Positions 25,501 to 37,500 of a DNA stretch of 64,000 nt are shown here, piece by piece. A model generated the notes under the pieces. The model was not told the DNA's origin and made no database searches. It saw only the letters and a list, made by a program, of their open reading frames with translations. This DNA is from Puffinus mauretanicus (Eukaryota > Chordata > Aves > Procellariiformes > Procellariidae), in the NCBI GenBank assembly GCA_023333565.1, contig JAJKFH010002646.1, positions 1,488,001 through 1,552,000 on the forward strand, in the 5' to 3' direction. The position numbers and the translations under genes are program-made. How positions within the stretch are numbered: position 1 is the stretch's first letter; every line of letters starts with the position of its first letter.

Positions 25501-28500
25501 TCTCCACTTTACTATTCACATTTTTTACAATGCCCCTGCCAATTCTCTGGCAACTTCCATGAAAACAAGAAAGCATGTGGATTTAGGGTCTGTCCAGCAG
25601 AGGAACAGTACAACTTTTAAAAAGACATTAGTATGACACATGTTTCCCAGCCGTCTGCATTTCACAGCACTCAGCCTCCGATGTGTCTGCCAAACGCTCC
25701 ATTTTACCTCTCTGGGCAGGTAAATAGCCACAAGACAAAGGCATAACACACATCCCTCCTCCCAAGAGGCTCAAAGAAGATAACCATTCCCCTAGAGACG
25801 CAAAGCACTGGTGTAAAGCTTTCTTGTATCCCTTGCAAGTAGCAGGCCTGGTTGCAAGAAAGACATTAGAACTTAACCCAGCTGGGAGCATATACTTCTG
25901 GCTCATGAGCCAAATATTAGATTTTTTTCCTCCTAACAGAGAAAAGTCTACCTGTGCTGAAGTACTACTGGTGACGTCCAACAAAGACTCCATTTACAGT
26001 AATACTGTAATTCACAGGCAAGTTTAAAACCTGTAAAACTTACAGTTTAAGACCATATGCAGAAATGGGAAAGCATCACGACAGAAGTTACACAGTTTGC
26101 ATTTCAAACTATCTTTTATAACCATGAAGACTAGAAACTTGCTTTCTAAATGGAAGATCGAATGTTGGTATAATTAAATTATTTGCATCTCAGGCTTTGA
26201 ACACAAGCTTGTAGACATTATGAATTAATATAGCCTGCTGAAATCCTAAAGTCGGTATTCAGCTATAGGACTTGAGAAGTTTTCTTCAAGCAGCAAAAAT
26301 ACATAATTCAGACATTAGCACATATTAAAGGCAATCACTTACCCGAGGGCCTGGTGGTCCTGGTGGCCCTGGTGGCCCTCTTTTTCCTGGATCTCCCTAA
26401 AAAAAGGTAAAATAATTTTGTTGATTCATAGTAATAATGACAAGCAGCATACCACACAACAACAGTGAGAAATTAAGTAGCTACAGAAGGACATGCTAGG
26501 TAGCAATTAAAACATCAACTGACAACATGGCTCCCAGAGTAGAATAGGAAAACCAATTTTTTAGTAGAATGGGAGCCACATTGTGGAATAGGAGCCACAA
26601 AAAAACAGTAAATTTTCAGCTGCTTCAGAAAGCTGAAACATCTAACCACAGTACCATCTATGCACTCCTCTATCTCATAACTGCTAATTCTTAATTAAAA
26701 GAATCGTAGTAACTGGCAAAAATGCCCAAAGCACAGAGAGGAAAAAATCCCCTTTTTCAGAGCCCAAGATGAATTTACCAAGTTAGAATCTTCTCCTGTT
26801 TGTGAAGTTTTGATGTCCAGTGCTTTCAGAAGTAAAGACAACACAGAACCTCTGCAAATTATTTTTGCTGAATGTTTTTAATTAAAATCTCATATTCTGA
26901 TAGGGACCACCTTTTAACTTAATACTGTCATCTCAATATTATGTTTGATATGTTATTAAATCATAAATGAAATTAACAAGATGACTATAGAAAAATTATT
27001 CACTAAGTCTCACAACGCATGAACTATAGAGCCATAGGTTTAAAAACACTAAAAAGGAATATTTCTTTTCCACACAATGTATAATTACACTGTGGGACTC
27101 ATTATCACAACGTGTTGTGGAGGCCCATGGTATAAATGGATTCAAAAAGGGACTGACTACATTAATGGAGGATAGGCTCATACATAGCTTTTGAAAAAGG
27201 CAGCACAGATGCAATTTCTGATTTCAGGCAGTCTCTGAACTACCAACTGCCAGAATGTGGGACAGTATGAGAAAAAAATGCAATTTTACAAATAGCCTGT
27301 ACACTTCGCTAGGTATCCATTATTGCCCTTGCTACAGACAAGACAGTGAGCTAGATGGATCACCTTCTGAAACAAATTGGCAGTTTTTAATATTCTTTTT
27401 TATATTCATTTATATGACTGAGTACAACACATGGGGAGAGGTATGCATTAAAAGTAGGCTTCATTAAACAAAATTTTAATGCTATTTCAGATTTCAAGTA
27501 AAAAATTAACTATTGGTTTCAATTTGCATTTCAGTGGTAAAGTATGGAGTCAAAATATGACAGTGTGCTGAAACTGAGTGCACAGTTTAGCAGTAAGGTA
27601 GTAGATGAAGTCACACTTAAAATGAGACTAAGAAGAAATACTGAATTGCCATGTTCACTGATATGCAAATGGAAAACAGAAGTAGTATGTGGTCATGTAC
27701 CATAACATATATGTGAGAAGACAGGAGTAAAGCTAAGGTCTACATGTAATGTTAACTTTTACATTTCCGTATTTCTGGCAGGTTTACTTTTTGATTTTAA
27801 ATTTCCTTGAATAAGAGGAGAAGTAGAGTAGGGACACTATATGAAACATTTAATTCTAATCTAATGGGCGGCCCTGACTTTGTGCTATTCACTGTTCCTT
27901 ATGAGCTTCAAACACAATCTTTCCTCTACCAGTGATCACTGTAGAGGAAAAAAAATATGTTTTCAAGTGCTGTTATAATCCAAATAGTGTTTAGACAGCA
28001 CAGTAATTATTCATTTTTTCTATAAGTACATTCTAGCAATTGAATAAACCTACATTTTTAGCTAACATGGTAGTACTTACAGGTGGACCAGCACGACCTA
28101 CTTCCCCAGGAAGTCCTGCTGCACCAGTTGGACCCTATAACAACCAAGTTAAATAATATTTTTAAACCATACAATACCTCTATAACAAGCATCCAAGGAG
28201 TGAGAACACGTAATTCTCTCAAACAACAAACTATGCCTTCAGATACCAGTATTTTTGCCCCATATACCACAGACCTAAGCAACCTCAGTAGTAGCTGAAG
28301 AAACCATACATAATAGACATAGAACATCAGGATTAAAACAGTCTCTTTTTCCACTGAATTACTTTTTATAACAGTGTAAGAGCTTTATTGAATATTTAAA
28401 CAAATTCATTAAACTGTATATTTATGAATTGTAAAAATTATACTTACAGGTGGCCCAAGAAGCCCCTTGCCCTGTGAATTATGAAAAAATGTCAGAAATG

Positions 28501-31500
28501 TGGGGAGCGTTCCACACCTAGTAAAGCTGTTTGCCAAGAACAGAGTATTTGAGATAAAAAGGTACAAAAAAACTGATGTTTGATTCTGCAAAATCATTTT
28601 GAAAACTTATTTAACTAATGTTAAATATCAATTTTATTATTCAGTAATCAATATCACACAAAAAATTAAATTATTGATTAAGTTGCCTTGCAGTAGCATT
28701 TATTTACACACATTTGCAAACATATATATTTCCACAAAGGAATGAAGACATTAAAGCCTTTGGGTTTAGCTAATTATCAAGTACCATGATAAACACATCT
28801 ATGCTATAATCATTTCCTTCCAACAGTGCATTTAAATTGATAATAAAAGAGAAAATTTTTTTTGCCATTGCTTCCCTGAGGTCTAAATCCATTAAACTAG
28901 CGCTTTTTGGTAATCAGAAAGAACACCAAACTGCTCCTGTTTACATTTTCCATCGGTATTGCTCTGTATCATTTTAATGAGAAGTATCCAAGATACAAAT
29001 GTGTTTCTGCCTATTTGGACAATACACTCCCTCTAAGAAAACAGATCCCTCAGTCTTGCATTACTAAAGTAAATGGATAATTTTATGGAGAACAGTGTCA
29101 ATGATGTGTATGAAACACTGGCATATAAAATCACAAACGTACTTAAATCTTCAGGAGATTTGATGCAACAAAGCGCCTGGGCTGAGTGCAGGATTGTATC
29201 TGCAAGGTTGTCTTTAGAAAACTTGGTATAACACAGGGAAAATTTCAGGCATTTATCAGAGTCATTCCATTTTAACCATTTAATACACAGCAGAAAGTAA
29301 ACTTTTTCATCTTGCATAACCTACATAATACCTTTGCTATTAACGCCCCCTTCCTGCAATTCATTAAATTATACATGTCTATATTTGACTACACAAATCA
29401 AACTTTCACTGCATCACATATCTGATATTATAACATCACCTGCCTCTGAAAGAAGGAAACCAACTACTTGCAGGTTCTCATTGGAGTACCCCTTGCTAAC
29501 GTGCCCCTAACAGTGGCAGGGAAAGTCGGTGATACCAAAAGAAGCAACTACAGCTACTGTGTCCAGTCCACACAAAGGCCCAGGACAACCCAGTCCCCGC
29601 CTCTGCCCACTCCATTGCATCTCCTCACCCTCCTAATTAGGACTCCAAGAAGCAGGGGCTGTCCCCCAGCAGCCCACGCCTCCCCCTCGCCCAGCTACTC
29701 CACCCTTCTGGCCATGAACTCCCTGCAAGCAGATCAAGTTGCGGACTTGAGAGCTCCAGGACAATCAGCCAGTAAGGCCCTAAACACAGCAGTTAATGAA
29801 CCCAACCAGCTGCCCATGTTCCTGCCTCTGTCTGTATCCTAAAGGGGAAGCCTCTCCATGCAGCCCGGGACTGCAGCCTTACATCCCCAGATGCCTGTTG
29901 CCTGCTTTGGAGGTACTCATCTGACCCACGGAGCACATGGAGTGCACGGGCATGGGCAGTAACCCACAGTCTGTAACCACCTGGTTCAGAGACACTCACC
30001 CTGTAGATCTGGTAAGTACCTCCACATAGTCAACGCGCGGACCTGCTGCCATGCACCGCAAAGAGTCACGTACCAGTATTTGTACGTGTACCCTGTGCCG
30101 GAAGCTGTGCTTTAGTAGACCTTATAATATTTTCAATTTCTCTATCACTAAATGCACACGATCCTATCCATATGTCAGGTGTGTAAAACACTAGCAATAT
30201 ATCAGCTAATAGAAAAGTTAGGGGAACTTAACAGAGAGAATGGACTAAAGGGTGCAATACATGCATGTAGCAGCCCCAGGTCCATTTACCAGGGCCAGAT
30301 CAGAGAAATCAGCGTATTTGGTGGTAAATTACTTGAATTAATCAGAAGTATTCTACTAATTTTGTAAATCTGCCATACCCGCAAAAGAAATGAGACAACG
30401 AGAATAAATTAAAACTAAATGATGAAGCAAGAAAAAATAGAGGAAAGGGAGAGTAAAAGAAGAGAACTGAAGATTGCCAGGATACATTCTAGGGAAGAAA
30501 GGGTGACAGAAGCAGAAAAGCAAATGCTGTATATAAAACTTCAGATACTTAGCATTCTTTCTTTCGGTTACCCTGAAGGCCTAACTTGGCCAATAAATTC
30601 CACTGGATGAGCTTGAAAAACAGTAATAATAATTTAAAACTAATTAATATTGTAGCCAAGGCTTCTGACTTTCTCTTTGCACTGAGCATTCTAACAACTT
30701 AAGCAAGAGCTTTTTGTGAGAAATGAAGTCTTTCGATAACCATCCAGAAACTACTCCACTTGCAAAAGGCCATTGACTGAATTCAAAGCAATGCATAATT
30801 ACACCCAAATACTCAATTAATCATATAACTAGTATGCAGACTCGTAAGTGTGCTCACTATGTTTCTAGTAAACGAGGTCTCATGGTCGCATGGATCAAAC
30901 TAAAGACCTGCAAAGGTTAAACAGCCCCATTACTTCACGCTTGTAGTAAAAGCTTCTCAAAAAGTCTCTGAATCTGAGAGTTAGAACCATCACACTCCAG
31001 CACTACCACATCTACCCTTCTTTTTTTTCTTTTATTAGGTTTCATTACTGTAAGTTTAATCTCACTAGAAGTGAGATGACCAGTGTTGGCCATTTTGAGA
31101 AACTTCCTCTAACTGCTCCATTTCTTCAGCAGCTTAAAGCCATTCATCAAAAGGAAAGCCTGTATAAATTGAATTTCCACAAGAGATTTATTTTTAGCAT
31201 TCATCTTTCCATACGGATTCAGCATATACAGGTTAACAACCGTGTAGCTACAAAATCAAACAGTAGGCTTCTTCCTAAAATGTGAGGTCTACGGATTAAC
31301 CTTAACGTTAACAATTACAAGGGTAATGACACGAGATGACTAAGTATATCCATCTTTTCTTTACCTTTAAATAAGTAAGAATTCTCATTTCCTCATTATA
31401 AATATCCCTGCAGATTCACCTTTAAATACAAGGTCCAGTTGCTTATTAAGCAGAGGCAGAACAACCCAAAAGGCAATGCCAACTGAGGCTCACTGAAGCG

Positions 31501-34500
31501 TTATCACCTTAAGACTGAAAGTCTCAGGGCAAACAAAAATCACTAAACACTGAACAATGGTCCAAAATCTCATCAGATTTATTGCTTTTACAGTCTCAAA
31601 ATATGGTCACAAAAGACCTGAATCAGGTAAGTGCTGCTCTGAATGGAATCAGCATTCTACTTTGACAAGTTGGTCCAGTTTGCTGCTTTCCCATAGTAAC
31701 ATCTCCACTTCTAAATTGAGATTAACCCTCTTTATGTATATTTTATATACCCACTTTTTCTGAAGGCTCTTAAATTATTCGTTCTCACATTAGTCTGTTA
31801 ATGGTAAGGTAAAATCATGTATATTTTCCCCAAGCCAGTTTTTATTTCAGTTGACATGCTAAAATACTACAGCATTTTAATCTAGTATTTCAGTAATTCA
31901 GTTTTAATTCCCCATTTTTTCCTCTCCCATAGTAGTTCTTTTCATGTACAATTTTTCCATATCATCTGAGTAACATATCTGACAGATTTAAGCTATCTCC
32001 TCATTCCAGCTACACATTTTAAAATGCATTGCAAACAACACAGAAATTATTTCCCCGTCTACTTGACAGTAAAAAAATGAAAACAAACAAACAAACAACT
32101 CAACAGAAAAATGTGGGGCTTTCAGTCTACCTAGAAGCTACCCCAGTTCTGCTATTTTCTGTGACTAAATTTAGCTCATATATTGAGTCTACAGATTGAC
32201 CAGCCATTATAAAAGTATTACCTATGGTCCAGATTTTCAGGTAAGAAACAGCATCCATGAAAATTAAACGCAAATGTCCACACAGAATGATTCATCTTAA
32301 GTTTGAACATGTCTACAATGTAACGTCTTCAAGAATAACATTATAATTTCCTCTCTGGCCAAATATCAAAATGATTGTTTAATATAAACTTCATGAAAGT
32401 GGGACAGGGTCAAAAATATACAGATACAGTCAAAGATACAGAATTTCACAGCAAGGAGTGCTATATCGGAATACAATGCCTCTTCTATTTAATTCCAATA
32501 ATTTCTCCAAAATGAATTTAATTAAATTTTAATTATGTGCAGCCCTATTAGAATTTCATGCCAGTCATCTTGTTCCATTTTCCTTGAGGTTTTTCCTGGT
32601 TTCCTATATAATCTAAGTTTCTACATGCCAACCATCATTCACTTCTTCAACCCTGTAAAATTTCTAAAATTCACAATTATTTTCAGCCTCCAAAGACAGG
32701 TGTTAAATCCATCTGCATGCCAACTGAAACAGTACTCTTCGCATGTTCTTTCTCATATTTTATCCTGTTTTCATATGGAACAGCACAGGAAGTCCCATAC
32801 AGCATTTACACTTCAGTGATCCCATTTAAACACATGGCAAGGAGCTGAAATAGGAATAACTGTAGACTAATTTATGCAAATAAAACATGGGCTTTCCTGT
32901 CTCTACAGCATTTTCACAAAGAGACGGAAAACAACAGTATGCGACCAAAACTTGTGAGCACTCCTTTCTTTTCTACAAACCAAACATGTCCTTTCAGTAA
33001 TATCTGCACACTTTGATATAAAGACAAAAAGGTTCCTTAATGTTCTACTTTAATATCTTATGAGTTCTTTGAAACCTCAGAAATAGTTTCTGGCTTTTCT
33101 TCACTACATTTAATGGTAAGAATCCTTCCTATTGATACTTAAGGTCTAAAAAGCCTCTTCATATACTAAATGTATTACTTACTGGAAGTCCACGAGCACC
33201 TGGCAGTCCTGGCTCACCCTTCGGAAGATAAAAATGGAGTTTTTCAAGAGGCATTAGCATCGAGTTTTGTGAACAACATACAGGAATATGCTCTCACCTT
33301 TTGGAGGGTATCATTTAGTGGACATATTCTGCAATTATTATTCACTTCATTAATGCTATGCTGGTTTCAATGAGACTTGATAGAAAGGAAAGACTTTCTC
33401 AATATTAAAAAGATACAGCCTCAGGCCTTTTTTCCCCCCTCAAAAAAATAATTCAAACATGCTGGTTACTCTGACTTCTGACGTCTGATTCATCTTCTGT
33501 CTTTCATTTGTCTGATTGCTGATGAAGTCAGGTTTTACTGTTCTTGTTCCCACTGGGTATTACTATGACATAATCATAGTACAACAAGATGGAAAGACCA
33601 TCACCATTACTGAAGGTGTTCAACCTTAATGTCATCAATGTAATGCCACCATTCCTTACTGCTGGCTGGGGGAATGGAAGTTGCTTTGTACTATATAAAA
33701 AGGGCCCAATGGGTCTGTACTCTACAGATGTTTCACTATGTTTCAATACGTAAGAAAGGCTGCAGCATCTCATTAGTTGCATGGAGACAAACAAAAATCC
33801 TGCTTAAAAAAAAAAATCCCATAATTTAATGCATAATTTTGTTCTTACCTTCTGTCCTTTTGGTCCTGTGTCTCCACGAGAACCATCAGGTCCTGTGAAT
33901 CCCTTTGTATAGAATGTTAATGCAAAGGTTACATGGTTTTCTTAATCAGAACAGAAAACATTCTAAAACATAGAATAATGAAGCTGTTAAATGAGATAAA
34001 TAACTGCAGGAGACTTACAATTCAAATGCCTATTTACATGTACAGATAGAACTGCCCAAGTTCAAAGTACTAGCTTCTGGTGACAAACATCAGTGCCTGT
34101 GATATGTATCCTCCAAAAATTATTCAATTAAATCACAATTAAACTAAACACGTGATCTCAAATGATCTTATTTCCTCTCAGAGGGAGATTGATGAATTTA
34201 ATGCATGGCTTAGGTTAAAAACAACTGTCAGCGTTTTCCATTTCAAATAAATCATTCATTGACACAAAAAAAATCAACAAAGCTGCCAGGCTGGATTTGA
34301 GGTTAGTCTTTGAACCATACTTGTCTATCTGGCTAAAATTAAAAAGCAATCATGATATTATAATTACGAATTCATTTGGAGTTCTTTTGTTTTCTTTTGT
34401 TTCCAAAATTTTAACCAGCTTACATGGCTTAGAAATTTCCAGATATCCATAAGAAAGCCTTGCTTTTACGTTTGTCCAATACTTTTCTTTTTTTGGTACA

Positions 34501-37500
34501 CTTCCAGCAATTCAGTGTTCACCCAAAGGGATGTTTTCTCTGATAATTTGCTTTCAAAAGCTTACATGATCATTACAGGCAATTACTGTATAGTATCTTT
34601 ACTCAGTCTATTAAACCTGACACTGAAATAGTTTCTGAAAGAAAAACAAGATTTAAAAAGTCAGAACTGCCTCACCAATTAAACATGGAAGAAAGTATTA
34701 TAAATCTAAAACCCCAATTAAAAGTTGAATGCACAGTGGGAGTACAATAAGGTCCCATGTTTTGTCTTCAAGTGAAAATAAAAAAGGTTCACCATTTCAG
34801 AACACTGTATTCTAGTATTACAGTTTCACTCATCCAGTAATATGAGGGAATATGCAAGTGCAAAAAAATATCAAAAGCTGAGCTGAGTTTAAAATGATCA
34901 GTTTCACCTGATAGTGTTAACATGAATTCTGGCAAGGAAAATAAAACTATGCCTTAAGTGAAAATTGTAAGAGGCAATGATTTTTAAAGGTCTGCTTATG
35001 GGTTTTTGACATGTACAAATGGGTTGTGGTCCTATATTGTTTTCAGGAAAAAATGAAGCGGTGTGAGATACCACCCATGGCAAGCCCATTTCCTCTTACA
35101 GTTTTGAAATTTGAACAGTTTAACTAAAGCCTGTTTCAGGTCCATGTCCACTAAATCTCTTTTCAAAAGCAAATTAAAAACTAACCTCTAAAAGTATTGC
35201 AATCGTCAATAAATATTAGGCTTTTTCATTTATGTAATTTGCAATATTCTCTAATATACTAGTTTGTTGAATATAATCTTTATTTTGGATGTTTTAAACT
35301 ATAAAAGTATTCTACCACTTACATAAGTTAAACATAAGCTTGCCTGCTCCTGGCATAAGATCTAAGTATTAATTTAACAACCTTGCTTCATAGCAAGAAA
35401 TGCTTTCAAGCACTGCTCTCGAGAGAAATATGAAGAGTTTCCCAAAAATGTACGGAGGTGTTTTTATTGCCATTAATTTATTCAAGAGATACAACCTAAC
35501 AGGCCATCAACACTAGATGATGTCGAAATTTTATTCTTCTGTATTATTTTCCACAGAGAAAGGAAAGTACATCAGCAGGTACAGGCTCTGCAGTGGCTGA
35601 AGTCTGGTAGGTTGTTGTTTTTTTTTTTTTTTTAATAACACTTCACTCTAACATCAGGCCTATAGGGCTGATCTGACTTTTTTTTTCTTCCTGTTTTCTC
35701 AGTCTTAGGAAACGAGACCTAAAATCACCAAACACAACCCCTCCACACACCCCCTTCGGGCACTGAACACCAACTGCCCGGAAGGGGCCGGCCCGCCCTG
35801 CCGACCCGCGGGGGTGGCCGTTAGGGAGCAGCCACGGGCGCCCCCTGCCGGCCGCCCGCGCGGGGGGGAGCGGGCCCTACCCCGCTCGGGGCCGGCCCGG
35901 CCTCTCGGGCGCCGCGGGTGCCCTCGGCCGCAGCGGACCCTCCTGCCCAGGCCTGGGCTGGGATCCCCCTCTTGCCCTTGCTGCCCTGCTCCTCGCCCTA
36001 AGGCTGCTTCCAGAGGACGCGGCACGGCCTCCTCCCCGCAGCGCCGAGCCCGGCCGCTCTCAGCCCGGCCGTACTCCTCCAAGAGAGCATCTTTCAGCTT
36101 GGAGAAAGGCGCCTCTCCCCCGCGCACACCGCTGGCACTCACTGGCAGCTGTGGCGAAGCCAGAGACCTCAAAGGGAGGCCATGCTTCTACAGAAATAGA
36201 CTAAAACCAAGTACTTTTCTTAAAAAGAAAAAAAAAAGGGAAGAGAAAATTCCAGAAAATCAAGTGTACTCACATCAGCTCCCGGCTCTCCAGGCAGGCC
36301 AGGGGATCCTGGTTTGCCTGCATCCCCATCTGGACCCTTCAGGATTTAAATGGACAGTTAAGCATGTTTCAGAGAGGGAAGCAGAAACAAAACTCAAAAC
36401 CTCTTCTCTCGCAGGAGCAAATGCAAAGTAGCTGCACTCACTTACCGGTGGACCCGGGGGGCCGTTCAGACCTCTCTCCCCCTAACAAGGTATGAAAAGG
36501 AAGGTATTAGTCAGAGCTACAGCAACCTTTTATGGTCCCTCGTGAAAAACACTGATTTACAGATCATCACGAATAATCCCAAACTGACTCTTATTGTAGG
36601 AAATTAATATTAAACCCACGTGATCTCTATTATAGATTAACAGAAATAATCACAGACACTTTTGACAGGAATTGGGGGAAAATACATAGTAGCTCCTATC
36701 AGGAATAATGCCACAAATCCTTATCATGCTTTAGTATGAGTGATACTACATAATCCCCTTTGAGATTAGAATTACAAAACCCCTGCAACCCATTTAAGGC
36801 AAATAATCATAGCATATGATGCTGATTACATAAAATAAATAATCCTGTATTTTCCATATCAGAGAGAATCTGAAAGGCCACCTTCCTCCCTCGCCCCGGC
36901 CCACTACGGAGTATGAGACCCATCAATTCCTATGTGGACCTCCAGCCAAATTCAAACTTCTCAGGGTCAAATGCTGACAGTGAGGACAACGCAGGTACAG
37001 CTCGAGGCATTTCCTATTTCCTACGCACGGCATGGGAAACACTTACGTCAATGCCATCAATACCGGGAACTCCTGGTGGCCCTGGCGGACCCGGGGGACC
37101 TGGTGGACCAGGGAGACCTCTCTGACAAGGAGTAAGAAATAAAAAAGGAGCAATTAGATCCTGGCAAACCTGCAAGAGCCAGTCTGGGGGGACCGGCACA
37201 ATGAGAAGCGGCTTCTATGGGTTAGTCAGGGGGTCACAGCTGTGATGAGGAGCTGTGTCCTCACTCCACGCACGTCAGGACCACAGGCCCGATCTCCCAC
37301 CTTAGCTGTCGCTGCGATGACCAGCAACGCTCCCCTCATGGGCAGAATGGGGATGAGGTGTTAAACCCCCCTCCCCAGGCCCCGCCGCCCTTCTGCGCCT
37401 TGTAATGCTAGCAGGGCCAGGGCAAGGCGGAGGGGGCTCGACCCCCCGACCCAGCAGGATCTGAACACCGTATGGCAATGACAGGGTGGCAGAAATAATA

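Noticed and set aside
29468..29842. 124-codon plus-strand frame in intron 12
   Set aside because: No domain, no splice context and biased composition only.
35705..36431. 205-codon plus and 155-codon minus frames in the intron 10 CpG island
   Set aside because: Stop-poor GC-rich DNA gives long frames on both strands at once. No domain was seen, and the plus frame runs antisense across exon 10.
36913..37135. Plus-strand [10 protein letters not shown] collagen-like peptide
   Set aside because: Antisense shadow of exon 8. The minus-strand reading has splice sites and the correct phase.
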